In this document: in pieces, positions 35,113 to 47,168 of the stretch
Position numbering within the stretch: the stretch's first letter is position 1
How the letters are laid out: the number at the start of each line of letters is the position of its first letter
NCBI RefSeq assembly: GCF_963583255.1
Contig: NC_084817.1
Span: 20,007,989-20,071,988 of the forward strand
DNA: 64,000 bases
Reading direction: 5' to 3'
Origin: Pyrus communis
Taxonomy: Eukaryota; Streptophyta; Magnoliopsida; Rosales; Rosaceae
Position numbers and translations under genes: made by a program
Notes under the pieces: generated by a model
The model's input: only the letters and a program-made list of their open reading frames with translations
Told to the model about the DNA's origin: nothing
Database searches by the model: none

Positions 35113-35372
35113 AAAAGTCTTTCAACTCGCCTTATGACTGAGAAAGGGAGAAAGAATGCATGCACCTGTTTCATCATGAGGTACGTTATTGACTACATTA
35201 GATTTAGTAAGTCCACTATAAATTTTTTTATTTTTTTAAGGGAAAAGTCTTTCAACTCGCCTTATGACTGAGAAAGGGAGAAAGAATGCATGCACCTGTT
35301 TCATCATGAGGTACGTTATTGACTACATTAGATTTAGTAAGTCCACTATAAATTTTTTTATTTTTTTAAGGG
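35113..35372. repeat. Perfect 130-bp tandem duplication
   Basis: The unit starting AAAAGTCTTTCAACTCGCC at 35113 repeats at 35243 with no difference seen across about 130 bp. The absence of any difference suggests a recent event or an assembly artefact. Confidence 0.85.
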
Positions 35373-35876
35373 ACTTGCAAGCATTGTCGCAACAATTCAT
35401 TATTTCGGAGGTTAGGATGACTCACATATGCATTTTAACTTTTTCCTGACCCTTATCGTGTAATTCACCAATGACAGGAATCGAACTCAGTACGTGTCAT
35501 GTGGAATGCAGACTTAAAATTCATTCTCAATCATTGAATCATCGTGTGATGGTTGTAAGTCCGCTATAATTAGGTGTGTAAAAGCAAGATTATCGATCTA
35601 TGACTAAGTAATGTCAATCCATTCAAGTCAACATAAGTAGTTAATTTCCACTTGCTATGGATAACATCAATATATAGGCAAATATCGATCCAATCAACTG
35701 CGGCCGACGACCCAACAAACTGGGCAACTTGGGTTTAGTTGGTCTCATTCATCTCATAGACTTGGTCTTTTGAGCAATCACTCCGCTGGAATTTGTATTT
35801 TATGAATTAAGCCTTTCTTAATTAACACGGTTTTTATAATTTAATCATGCAGGCAACCGGATTCTTTAAAAGTAAA

Positions 35877-36000
35877 GCAAGTGATTTGTAACTCAGTTAA
35901 TTAAGACCAATATTTGTTCTTGTATCCGAAATTATGTGTTCAAATCTCCCTCGACGTAGTTTAATGTAAATTTTCTTATCGTTTGTCCTTAAAAAAAATA
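35877..36000 (+). mobile_element. SINE-like copy, diverged
   Basis: TGTGTTCAAATCTCC sits at the B-box position and the block ends ATGTAAATTTTCTTATCGTTTGTCC before an A-rich tail, matching the 3' terminus of the other SINEs. The head is poorly kept. Confidence 0.45.
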
Positions 36001-36158
36001 TTCTTCAAAATGAAAGTTTCTTATGGTGTATGCGTATGACCATAACATAACAACGTATGCTCTAGAATATTTGTTCTTTTAGTTAGGGAACACATCCAGT
36101 CATGAAAGTCAATAGTTTTAGTTTAAAGTCATGGAAATATATTTACCTATAGTGCAGG

Positions 36159-37289
36159 TGTTTGGGCCCAAAATAATATTGTTGGGCCGAGCAGCAGGTT
36201 GTGCTCGGCCCAAGGTTGTCAAATGCTATGGGCCGAGTGATAAATCTCGGGCCAGTTGGCAGGGTCGGTCGAGTCCTATCCTAAGAAGTAGCCCAGATAA
36301 ACAGAAAGGGCCGAGGAAGTCCTGGTGCGACCAGGATTCCTGGCCGGCAGAGAATAAAGCCTCAAAAAAGGGGAAAATTCAAAGTCCTAGTGGGAGTAGG
36401 TTTGTTCGAGGTAGAGTTGAAACGGGACAAGGACTCCCAATCCAGATAAGGATGCAATTCGGTTTCAAGGAATGAGGTGCTATAAATACAAGAAATCATG
36501 CAACAAAAAGGGCCCCCCTTGAATTCAGCATACAATTGCCCTGCGCAAAACCTCTCAAATACCTTGAGATTTTTTCCTTTTCTTTTTCTGCCGATACACC
36601 TTCAGTTTGGATAAACAACACTGTGGAGGCACCCGGCGAGCACCTTCAGTTTGGATAAACAGCACTGCTGCCGCAGAATCAGCCGACCGAGAAGCACCTT
36701 TAGTTTGGATAAACAGCACTGCGTCGAGGCCGACCGGTTACCTATCTAAGTCTCGGCCGAGAAGGGTTCTCGAACCCTTGTTGGTAGAGGTCACCTTGCT
36801 AGCCTTCTCGGCGTAGTCAGGTGTTACGAATTGCGTTACTCGGCGTACTGGACGCCGAATGATTTTATGATTAGATACTCGCAAGTAAGTTTTAGGGTTC
36901 GGCATTCCGACGGCCAAACTACATTTACCATCAAGACATACATCACATTTGAGTACCTGTGCCCATATAGTTTGGTCTCGATTCGACGTGCTTATACTCT
37001 TACGAATATAATCACAGTGACCGAATCGGGCTCCGACGATTTGTGAACTCCGCAGAATTAGTAGCCTTGTCTTCAGGCTATAGAACCCAGAGACCGAGAG
37101 TGTTCCTTCCTCGGTCGCAATCGCAAGATAGAAGTCAACGACGCGCTCAACGCGACATCAACGAATTTTACTCCTCGGCCGAGCTGGGCCGACGAGTTGG
37201 CACGCCCCGCATTCAACCGAATGACGTAGTTAGCTTATTAGTTACCCGGCCTGCGCGCCACGTAGGTTATGTAATTTTTAGAGTCAACA
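36159..37289 (+). mobile_element. Solo LTR, 1,131 bp (probably Gypsy)
   Basis: Starts TGTTTGGGCCC and ends GAGTCAACA, with the 5-bp target duplication GCAGG at 36154-36158 and 37290-37294. A TATA-like CTATAAATACA lies at about 36480. Three copies of CTTCAGTTTGGATAAACA, one with TTTAGTTT, follow at about 36600, 36645 and 36698. Its GC content and repeated CTCGGCC words set it apart from the AT-rich surroundings. Short frames inside are not genes. Confidence 0.82.
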
Positions 37290-37399
37290 GCAGGTCATAG
37301 AAAACAAGAAAATGTATTGTGTTGATATTGTCTATAAGGAAATATTTTACTTATAGTGAAGGTGATAGAAAACAAGAAAATATACCTAGGTGAATAGGA

Positions 37400-37612
37400 T
37401 TTTTATTGAACAATAGATATTATCTACACTAAGGAGTTGAGTTTAGCTTCACAATAGGCTAACAATAATGTAGTTCATATTTATCTTTGGCAGAATTGAA
37501 CTTGAGACCTCTCGGCTAACAATAATGTAGTTCATATTTATCTTTGGCGAGAATCGAACCTGAGACCTCTCACTTACAAGTTAGGAGGAATATTATTATA
37601 CTGTAGTACGTG
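37400..37612 (-). mobile_element. SINE with internal duplication
   Basis: A minus-strand copy of the main SINE. The block from GGCTAACAATAATGTAG to GAGACCTCTC occurs twice in tandem (about 37456-37515 and 37516-37571), duplicating body and B box. The second B box, reverse complemented, is GGTTCGATTCTCG. Confidence 0.7.
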
Positions 37613-38069
37613 AATAAGATTAGAAACTAATGAATTCATGCACATGTAATATATATACCTACTACATATATGACCTCGATCAAATTTTACAATTCATAAG
37701 GCTTCAATCACACAATACTGAAAGTTAGGGGAGAATATTTTTGCTCACCACCCTTAAGTGATGGTGATACTCACTACTCTATTTATCAATGTTAGATGAG
37801 TTTAAATTTAGAGTTATGTATAGCAGATATACACAAATCTCAAAATATAAAGTCACCCAATAATAATAAGTAGATGGTGAGCACAAATGCACCCGAATTA
37901 GGGATAGGAACCAAATTTGTCCTAAAAATAATTATTACAATTTGAAAACAAATGGAAAAATTCTACAGAAGATATAACAAAGTAATCCTACTTTAGAAAA
38001 TATAACAAAATAATATACAATCTATAGGGTAATGCTAGAAAGTATAACAAAATAATATACAATCTATAG

Positions 38070-38234
38070 GATAATGCTAGAGAGACCAACTTTTTAAATG
38101 AAATTTTGTAAACTATATGACGTGGTTATTTATGATTAGATTATTACTTAAGTGTTAATTAACGTGCTTATTTTCTATTGGTGACTCATCGTGTGACTTG
38201 TAAATTTGATTTAAAGAGTTGGTCGCATTACTCC
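38070..38234. mobile_element. MITE, TAATGCTAGAGAG family, copy 3
   Basis: Left GGATAATGCTAGAGAGACC; the right end reverse complements to GGAGTAATGCGACCAACTC. The interior carries GACGTGGTTATTTATGATTAG and TTAATTAACGTGCTTATTTT. The left flank (about 38029-38069) is a partial tandem duplicate (GGTAATGCTAGAAAGTATAAC) of the element start plus its flank. Confidence 0.75.
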
Positions 38235-38239
38235 AATAT

Positions 38240-40139
38240 ATATAAAGGGGACTGCACTCCTGATTAATATCACTAAGGGCTATCGGGGCAATATTAGTTT
38301 TAGCCATACCGAACCTAAAAGTTTATCATTAATTAATATTAAATAAAATTATATAGACGTATCATTTTGTAAGGATACCTCCAGTATGGCCTTCTTCCAT
38401 TGCCAACTCTGGCCTAGCATCATCATCATCGTCATCACCACTATTACCATCAGTAGTCAAAGTTAGATACGCTTGAAGAACCAATCTCATGCCCGAAAAA
38501 GGAAATTTAATATTGGCTTTTAGCCAAAATGGTCCATGAGATTTGAATAACTTCTCATTTTGATCTCTGAGATTTGAAATTGATAGAATTGGTCCCTGAG
38601 TTTGTTCACAATCAAACATTTTGGTCATTCAATGAAAAAATCTCCATAAAATAAGGATAAAATAACAAAAATACCCTTAATTTTTGTCAAATCATTTTGG
38701 CCTATTGTTTATTGTATTCACTACTATGCTTACTTGACACATTAATAACTTGTAACGAAATACAGCCTTCCTGACTAAAATAGTTTTTGGAAATTGAAAT
38801 TGGTATTTGAATCTTAGATTTATTGACTAACAAATCTATCTTAGTTGATTAGCGGGTTTGATTAGTCAGTCCAGTAGATTATAATTTTTATATACAGGAT
38901 ATTCCACCTGGTACCAATTTCAGAAGAAATTGTAGTCAGCAGCTCAATACTCTTTGATGGTTGAACTGTGCATGGAACAAATGTGAGTCTCATCAATTTA
39001 ATGAGGACATTATCGTTAATAATAAATAAAATACTATGTGTCAATTGTAGAATTTTCTAAATTATTTTTAGCTCCATAGCACTCATATCGTTCAATTGAA
39101 CTCACATTGTAGAAGCATCATGTATATATTTATGTGAGTTTTTGGCAGCAGAAAAAGAAAAAGAAAATTATTTGGTGTGGATAAATTAGATCTATGCGTA
39201 CGATTATGAGAGAATAATGTATGTGTTAGAATATTTATTCTTGTAGGTGGGCAACACATCTAGACATGAAAGTCAATATTTTCATTTAAAAGCTTGAACA
39301 TTAAACAATAGGCAAACTGAAATAATCATAACAAAATAAGAAGCCAAAAAAGAAAAATAGATGCTTAGGATCTAGTGAACATTATAGTCAAAAGATACTT
39401 TAGATGAAAATGAAGGAATTGTTCAAGAGACTGATACGTGGCTACCACTTACGTATTGTAATGTGTTAGAAGAGCCATAATAATATCATCATTTAATAGT
39501 TTCATACGTACTCTGTAGTCAGCATTCTTAATAGTCATTGATGTTCCACCACTTACTTCTACGGTTTAGTGATATTCCTCTTAATTTGTAAGATATTTTA
39601 AATTCAAATCTCGTGAATAGCGAGTTCAGAAGTATTTTTATTATCATCCCTTAATGTAAATATATCGTTGTATAATTAAACAAAAATAAAAACAACGATC
39701 GATAGCTTAAGGAAAATAGTGAAAGTTTATGATAGTGCATAACAGTTTTATTTTCGTGAATCCATCTAGTGAATAAAGAAAAGAAAAGACATACAAATTC
39801 TTTTTGAAAGTTCCTTTTATAGCCTTACGGGAGATTTTTTTTTTTTCTTTTCCTTTTATAGCCTTATGGGAGAATTGAGTTCGATATATGTGATGATACA
39901 TTTAAGGGAATGTTATTTGATTCAAAATTAACTTACCTATAAAATTCATGGTATTTGCTCATCATAAATTAATTAGTATAATATTTTTGAACGTGTATAT
40001 AGTACTATATATGTGCATATATATTATATATATTGGGGGTATAATTGTTCATATTATATGTTAGGGGTAAATATTTCATAATAAGAGGTCAAATTACTTT
40101 CCTATTGGCAGTTTTTCATTAATTTGGGTTTTATTAAAG
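38240..40139. other. Intergenic, degenerate repeats
   Basis: No gene is supported. 38400-38640 includes GGTCCCTGAG/GGTCCATGAG words of a common plant repeat and a minus-strand 88-codon frame that could not be assigned. 39217-39300 shares GAATATTTATTCTTGTAG, GGCAACACATC and CATGAAAGTCAATA with 36060-36130, an old direct repeat. Confidence 0.4.
39548..39690 (+). mobile_element. SINE, diverged copy
   Basis: Head CTACGGTTTAGTGATATTCC, a weak B box AATTCAAATCTCG, and the 3' end TTAATGTAAATATATCGTTG followed by an A-rich tail. Confidence 0.5.
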
Positions 40140-40293
40140 AATATGCTAGAGAGATTAACTTTGTAGACTAAAATTGCAAATTCAATGACGTGTCACTAAG
40201 AAATAAGCCATTAATCAACACTTAAGTTATGATCCAATCATCAACTTCCATGTCATTTAGTTTAAAAATTTTAGTTTCTCTAGAATTACCTTT
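40140..40293. mobile_element. MITE, TAATGCTAGAGAG family, copy 4
   Basis: Left ATATGCTAGAGAGATTAAC; the right end reverse complements to GGTAATTCTAGAGAAACTAA. Closest in interior to copy 2 (1669-1822). Confidence 0.7.
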
Positions 40294-40913
40294 TATTAAA
40301 ATTGAGTGAATTTTTTTGTCCAGAAAATAAGACTTGTAAAAGTCTATCTTTAAACAACCTTTATATCTGGTGCTCAAATGTAAAAGAGTTTGAAGTCAAA
40401 GATTAATCAGGTAGACTGCCAAGTTGATGAACTATTTGTTAGTCAAACAGATTATGGAAATGATGATCGAGTTGAGAAACGATGGGTAAGATGACTACGT
40501 AATCTAATCAAGCAAAGTCAAACCCAGAAACTCCTATATTTCCGTGTCAACTCAATCCAGCTTGGTGTGATTAATATAGAACATCTAGTAGACATGTGCG
40601 GGTTTGTTATACCTAGAGATTAACAGAATTCCATGGTAAAGCAAATTGTTTCAGAAGTGAGTAAAGCAGTCTAAACTACTAATTAGATTGAAGCATGCAG
40701 CGCAGCAGCTGTATTTGTTCTCTGACTTTGTCATGCAGCCCAACTTGTTAAACTAGATATATATAATCTGAGAAATCACATGCTTAACTATGGAACTGGT
40801 TTTCAATCAAACGAGTCGGTGTTGTATCTTATTTATGAAATAGCAAGTGACTAATAACTAGCTTGAAGACTTTGTCGTTCAACTCTCCAAAATCAAGGGT
40901 TGGTCCCTTCTGA

Positions 40914-41205
40914 TAGGCTATCTCCAATCGAAGGGTCAAGAGGATCAGAGGGCCGAAAATAGCCTGAAAACCGTCTCCAATCGAAGGTTAGGCCAGAGGG
41001 CTCTGGAATCCGAGAGGGCCCCACGGAATCCCAAAGGGCCAAAGGGCTAGAGGGCTAGCCACTTTCGGCCAGCCAACCAGCCCCGGGCTGGCCATTTTTT
41101 TTTTTGCTTATGTTGGATTTCCTGTCGGTTATAACCGACATGTATACATTTGTATTATTTAGTATAAATGTATTACTGTCGGTTAACTAGTCTAACTTGT
41201 TTACC
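40914..41205 (-). mobile_element. PIF/Harbinger-like fragment
   Basis: Starts GGCTATCTCCAATCGAAGGG and continues with AGAGGGCC words, GGGCCCCACGGAATC and GTCGGTTATAACCGAC. In reverse orientation this matches the right end of the element at 6650-9123. The other end is missing near 41205, where another MITE begins. No transposase. Confidence 0.65.
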
Positions 41206-41212
41206 CTAGTTA

Positions 41213-41558
41213 GGGTTGGTTTGGTATTGTTGTGCTTTGAAAAAAAACTGTTTTTGCTGTGCTGTGAGAATAAGCAGCTGTGAAATAAAGCAGCAGAGTG
41301 TTTGGTGAACTTTTTTTGTAAAAGTGCTTTTGAAAAAATAAAAAGCAATATTATAGTGTTTGATAAACTTTTATGTAAAACAGATGTGAAAAAAAGTCGG
41401 TTTTTCAAAGCTGGATTTTGCAGCTTCTTGTTTTTGACTTTTTTTCACCCAAAACTGTGAAAAAAAAGCTGAAGTTGAATGTCTACCAAACACAAAAACA
41501 GCTCCCAACTTTTTTTAATACCAACTTTTTTAAAATCATCTTAGTACCAAATCAGGCC
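41213..41558. mobile_element. Harbinger-type MITE, GGTTTGGTA family, copy 1
   Basis: A 346-bp element with ends GGGTTGGTTTGGTATTG and, reverse complemented, GGCCTGATTTGGTACTA, flanked by TTA on both sides (41210-41212 and 41559-41561). TTA duplications fit PIF/Harbinger. Copy 2 at 62255-62613 is highly similar throughout. Confidence 0.8.
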
Positions 41559-41812
41559 TTAAGACTAGTTTACCTTAATTTCTTAAAGAACGGAGTATGC
41601 CTCTGATCCAAATTCCGATGCTTGATTATATCATATAATAATAATTTTGGTAGGTGAAATACCTTTAAAAATTCTCCTCCCTTGAAGAGATGGTAGTTGA
41701 AATATCTTTAAAAATGGTAGGTGAAATATCTCTTAAAAATATTCTCGTTTTGAAATGAATAATTTACTCATTTTACAATTTTCCTTTTAATTATATATTG
41801 GGCATGATTTTA

Positions 41813-42247
41813 AAAAGCGCAAGGTGCTAGTCGGACGGTAAGAAGGGGCCTAGCCTGCCTAGGCGGTTTGTTTAATTTTAAATAAATTTATTATATAACA
41901 TGTAAATAAATGTTTACTTATGCTTAAAAAAAATACATAAATTACCAAATAAAATGACATTTATAAGTATTAGAATATATTGAAAAGATGGGAATAAACA
42001 TATAATGAATGTTCATCAAAGTATCCAATAAGTCTAAGTCTCTTACAATTTATTGAAAAAAAAATTGCAAAATGAAAATTATCAATTTTCTAAGTGAGAA
42101 TCAATCTATGCAGTCTAGACAAGTGCCTAGGGGTATTAACAGGTTGTCACCATTTCTTATTTTTTTAAACGCTTATGGATTAATCATGATAGTCGCCTAA
42201 CGCCTATACGGGTCTAGACGGTGTTAAGCGAAAATTTTTATAACACC
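41813..42247. mobile_element. hAT-like element, GCCTAGGCGG family
   Basis: GATTTTAAAAAGCGC followed by GTGCTAGTCGG and CCTGCCTAGGCGG at the left. The right side has TCGCCTAACGCC and GCGAAAATTTTTATAAC, roughly inverted. The interior (CATGTAAATAAATGTTTAC and on) matches the hAT-like element at 58432-61320. The target duplication is unresolved. Confidence 0.55.
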
Positions 42248-42899
42248 GTAGGGTACTTAATTTCGTCAACTTTTTATATGTATGTAATATGTATTGGGGA
42301 TCTATGTCTTCTGGTGCGCGCCCAAACATCATGCACGTCGTGTACGTTGACTATACGCATGGATGCGGCGGTCCTAACGCGTTCTTCTCTAAACCTAGGG
42401 TTATGCCATCCATATCTAATCCTCATCACCTAATAACTTCCAAATACCTTTTATTTTTCAATTAAGCCACTCTTAATATCCCTTTGGAATATTAGACTAC
42501 GTAAGGTTGGAACACGGCCTGCTATGTCACCGACACTAAAAATGATTAAATTGAATACGTCCACTTGTGTACATGGTTTTTGAATATATATATATTCCGT
42601 TTAGGCACCAAGTGCCAATTGACCCCAACGTCGACAAATGACATATGACAGGACAGTGGAGCGACACAAACGACTCGTCCAGGAATGTATCTATTACTAG
42701 TATATCGTTAAATAAACCAATAGCATCAAAGGAAAAATCTTGTTTCTACACTATTTAACGAGGTAATCACGTTAGAACAACGCTTGCCTATTCAAAGATA
42801 AGAACTCCTACCAAAAAATTTACGTGTTCGAATCATAGAGTTTTGTGCTAATTATCACAACTGTTCATATTATAAATTATTGTGTAAAGATCATCTCTA

Positions 42900-42900
<1 letters not shown>

Positions 42901-42933
<33 letters not shown>
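42901..42933. repeat. Poly-A tract, 33 bases
   Basis: A pure A run following about 130 bp with a B-box-like GTGTTCGAATCA; it may be the tail of a degenerate SINE. Confidence 0.85.
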
Positions 42934-42935
<2 letters not shown>

Positions 42936-43358
42936 AAAACTAAGATCTTTTAGTCAATCTATTGTAGAAAAGACATAGACGGTTCGTAATGTTATTACCA
43001 ATTACGATCAACTGTTTTTATACAGTTCGATGACTAACGACCTTAGTTTTAATTGATTTTTTGCAGATGTGATATTTATAAAGTGATTTATAATATGAAT
43101 GGTTGATCATATACATGAAGTTCTATAAATCGGCAACGAAAAATTTTAAGTAGGAACTCTTACTTATTCTTTGAGTAGTCCAATATTATTCATAACATTA
43201 TATGCGCAGTCAATGTTTCAATTTACTTTGCTCGTAATAATTGATTCATGTAACAAAATTATTTTAAAGACAGGTGTTTGAGAAGTAACATTTTTTTGTT
43301 AAAAAAAAAAGGGCAGTTATTATTGATATGAAAGTAAAAAAAAACAAAAAATATATAT

Positions 43359-43362
<4 letters not shown>

Positions 43363-43395
<33 letters not shown>
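43363..43395. repeat. AT microsatellite
   Basis: Alternating AT for over 30 bases, ending about 730 bp upstream of the pectin methylesterase start codon; no gene overlaps it. Confidence 0.9.
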
Positions 43396-43399
<4 letters not shown>

Positions 43400-43629
43400 C
43401 GCCTGGTAATAAAGATAAACCGTTTCTCGTTATTGCCTTGGGGGAATAACACCCATTTAAGTTTTTTTAATATGGCCATTTTCTAAGCAATCTTAGTTAT
43501 TTCTTATTGGTGGGGGTTCGGCACGTTAGCTAGTATTTGTTTAGTCATTCAGATAGTAACTGGCCTTTTTTTTAGCTATGCATCACACACCTCACGTGGA
43601 TCTAGCTTTCAACAGCATAGAACCAAGAT

Positions 43630-43860
43630 TCTAGAAGATGCGGTTAGACGGGTGGTGGATTAGGGCCTAGTGGTTAGACGGCTAGGCGGAGCCTAGGCGG
43701 ACTAGGTGGACTTAATTAAATGTATTATATTTCGTGTAAATAAGTGTGTATCTATACTTAAAAAAAAATATATATATATATATATAATTTTATCATAAAC
43801 TATAAAATAGAATGATATATACATTATGAAGTATAATAAAATCTAACATGCTCTTTCGTA
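43630..43860. mobile_element. hAT-like fragment, GCCTAGGCGG family
   Basis: CTAGGCGGAGCCTAGGCGG, then TCGTGTAAATAAGTGTG and a TACTTAAAAAAAA run, match the left portion of the element at 58432-61320. The right end is missing. Confidence 0.5.
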
Positions 43861-44124
43861 TTCTATATTGATTAATATATATGTGACAGCTGCTGTAGCC
43901 TCCATTCTTCCTCGTCAATATATCAATATAGTGTATATCCATCTGAATTGTGAAGACTGGAGCACTCTTAATCTGGACATAAAATCGTGCACGTTTACTT
44001 CTCGACAATCTATACCAACTTTATATTCTCCAAAATAATAGTCAAATTCCTGATCATATTATATATAGATGTACGCCCCGTGACCTTATTACACACTAAT
44101 TCCTCAAACCTCTCCATTGTGGCA

Positions 44125-46018
44125 ATGGCTTCTAAGTTCTTTCATCTTGTGAAAGTTTCATCATTTCTCATAATCTTCCATTTCCTCAGCTCTCGATCTC
44201 TAGCAGATGTCCCTCTAAACACTCCTCTCCCACCAGAAACCATTTGCAAGTCCACCCCACATCCTTCTTACTGCACATCTGTCCTTCCCCACAACAACGA
44301 AAGTGTCTATGACTTTGGCAGGTTTTCAGTCCAACGTGCACTTTCCGAATCCCATAAGCTCTTAGATTTGTATGAAAAATATCTTCAAAAGGGTTCAAGT
44401 TTAACAAATCCTGCAATCCAAGCACTTGAGGACTGCAAGCAGCTTGCATTGTTAAACATTGATTTCTTATCGAGCTCCCTCGAAACTGTTAACAAATCGA
44501 GTGATGTTCTTCCTATCTTGGATGCCGATGATGTCCAAACATTGCTTAGCGCAATTCTAACCAACCACCAAACTTGCTCCGATGGGATTGCATCTCTGCC
44601 TTCTTCAGCTGGGAGTGTCCTAGGTGATCTATCAGTTCCACTCTCTAACAACACAAAATTGTATAGTACCTCTTTGGCTCTCTTTACCAAGGGTTGGGTG
44701 CCTAAGGACAAAAATGGGGTGCCAAAGCAACCCAAGAGGCAGTTCAAATTCGGGAAGGGACGTTTGAACTTGAAAATGTCAACCCATGCTCGTGCAATTT
44801 ATGACTCCGCTATCAATCATCGGGGAAGAAGGCTACTTCAGGTGGGAGATGAAGAAGTTTTGGTGAAGGACATTGTGGTTGTGAGTCAAGATGGAAGTGG
44901 AAACTTCACCACCATCAATCAAGCCATTGCCGTTGCACCAAATAACTCTGTTGCTAGTGGTGGGTACTTCATGATATATATCACTGCCGGTGTTTATGAA
45001 GAGTACGTGTCAATTATATCAAAAAAGAAGTATTTGTTGTTCATCGGAGATGGTATCAATCAGACTATCATCACAGGAAATAACAGCGTAGGAGATGGAT
45101 CGACAACTTTCAATTCTGCTACTTTAGGTGAGGTTCAAAATTTAATAAACAAGCTGACAACGTAACATATATACATACATACATACATATATATATATAT
45201 ATATGATTGTCTGACAAAATATATGTGTGTGTGAGAATTAAAAATCTATACAATATGTTACAATTGCAAATATTTTAAAGATGATTGATATTAGCTATAT
45301 AATTTGCTTCGTGATCACCATTGCAGCTGTGGTGGCACAAGGGTTTATGGCAGTAAACATCACTGTTCGTAACACAGCTGGACCAAGCAAAGGACAAGCA
45401 GTTGCACTTCGAAGCGGAGCGGATTTTTCAGTGTTCTATAGTTGCAGCTTTGAAGGGTACCAAGATACCTTGTACACACATTCCCTCAGACAATTCTACA
45501 GAGAATGTGATATCTATGGAACAGTTGATTTCATATTCGGCAATGCTGCTGTTGTTCTACAAAATTGCAATATCTACCCTCGTCAGCCTAATCAAGGGCA
45601 ATCCAATCCCATCACAGCTCAAGGTAGAACAGACCCGAATCAGAACACAGGAACTTCAATCCACAATTGCACTATTACACCTACACCTGATTTGGCTTCG
45701 AGTAATTATACTGTGAAGACCTATCTAGGGAGGCCATGGAAGGAGTATTCAAGAACAGTTTACATGCAAACTTTCATGGGAAGTTTAATTGATCCTGCTG
45801 GATGGCTTGCTTGGAGTGGAGACTTTGCACTGAGTACATTGTATTATGCTGAGTACAATAACACTGGTCCTGGATCAAACACTACAAATAGAGTTACATG
45901 GCCCGGTTACCATGTGATCAATGCAACTGTTGCTGCTAATTTTACAGTCTCCAACTTCTTGCTGGGGGATAATTGGTTGCCTGACACTGGAGTCCCTTAC
46001 ACTGGTGGTTTGGTTTGA
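44125..46018 (+). CDS. Pectin methylesterase with inhibitor pro-domain
   Basis: Type I pectinesterase: removes methyl esters from cell-wall homogalacturonan after secretion; the N-terminal inhibitor-like domain keeps it inactive until cleaved. Exons 44125-45127 and 45327-46018 join in phase into 564 residues, a usual length. Signal peptide about 1-27. PMEI-like domain about 33-185 with Cys 41, 50, 104 and 151. Processing motif RRLL at 235-238. Catalytic domain about 247-555 with Q358 in GQAVAL, catalytic Asp 381 in YQDTLY, Asp 402 in VDFIFG and Arg 470 in LGRPWKEYSRTVY. All catalytic residues are kept. The frame is open to 43987, but the ATG at 44125 starts directly at the signal peptide and has the good context GGCAATGGC. 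The single intron sits at a position common in plant PMEs (before AVVAQGFMAVN) and holds a CATA/TA microsatellite. Several N-glycosylation sites are visible. Confidence 0.93.
45160..45204. repeat. CATA/TA microsatellite in the PME intron
   Basis: A run of ACAT repeats passing into TATATATA between the two pectin methylesterase exons. Confidence 0.85.
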
Positions 46019-46129
46019 GCAACTTGTTAAAATTGTTGTATTGTTTATTTCATTTGATGTGCTTTTATGATAAACATTCTTATTGTGAAATGGTGAAAGC
46101 CATATTTATAATTTGAAATTGTATGGTTT

Positions 46130-46950
46130 CTAATTTATAATTAAAACAAAATGCTTCAAGCTAGCTAGCAATGCCATAGAATTTTTCTTTTCTTTTCTTT
46201 TCTTTTCTTTTCGGAGTCATATCTACTGTTACTGTTAGTTTGAATAAAAGTGGGAGAGGTCGTTGAAGGTGGGCTGAGGCTCTTTGAGGGAGGTGTGTGG
46301 GTCCTTTTTATACATATGTTCAAAATAGAAGTATATTTTTAAAGAAACTACTAAAGAGACCAAATTTTGAGAGATCACGTTGTACCACCTCTTTAATAAG
46401 ACCTAGCATTGCTCTACTTCAAATTGGAATAAAATTAGGTGTATTATCTCAGCGGAGCAGGCATGTTTTGTATTATCTTTCTATGTAGCAATATATATAA
46501 TTATTGCTTATCTATCTAACGGTGTATATACCCCTATCCGGGATAATAAATGATCAGTTAAGATGGTACAAATAGAAGTACTTGTTTCCAATTATAGATG
46601 GTTTCGGAACCTATTCGGTAGACATTCTCATAGTATACATCCACTGCGCGTGGTTCACAAGCCACCCAACCAATAAGTTAGCAAAATGTTACCTATATCA
46701 ATGATTCTAAGTGAAGCAATGCATATATGCCACCCTGAAGTCGCTGTGTATGTTACAACCAATTACGCTTAATTATAGCAGTTTGATAGGAAAAATTACA
46801 ATCCTTGCATACATGCACGAATATGCATGAAGGACGAAGCAACGGCCAAACTCGATTCTCGTTGCACCGGCCATTTCGTTCTCACAGCAAAATTTAGCTC
46901 CGTCCGTGTTTTAAGACCTCCCCCTTCTCTCTCCCTTTCAAAACCTGTCT
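46130..46950. other. Intergenic region before the DUF7870 gene
   Basis: Includes a TTTTC repeat run (46187-46212). No gene is supported. A TATA-like GTATATAAATATTT at about 46965 marks the likely promoter of the next gene. Confidence 0.45.
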
Positions 46951-47168
46951 GTAAAGCGTCCCGTGTATATAAATATTTATATATTCTTCCTCTCTCCCAT
47001 CCCCACCACCCCATCGCCCAATTGTACATATCATTTTCCTCTAGACCAAACAAAAAAAAAAAAAAAAAAAAAAAGAAACAACAACGCCTCTCTCTGTAGT
47101 CCTCCCTCCATGAATCTCTGATCGGGGTGTAATGTGGTTTTCGCGCACAATGTCTCGCTAATTTACAC

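Noticed and set aside
38362..38628. 88-codon minus-strand frame with an Asp run
   Set aside because: Half of it is a common intergenic repeat and the other half matches nothing I recognise; not supported as a gene.
43987..44124. 46-residue N-terminal extension of the pectin methylesterase
   Set aside because: The downstream ATG at 44125 directly precedes a clean signal peptide; the extension is AT-rich promoter sequence.
46827..47099. 90-codon frame upstream of the DUF7870 gene
   Set aside because: It ends in a poly-lysine read from a poly-A tract and has no family features; it overlaps the likely TATA region.
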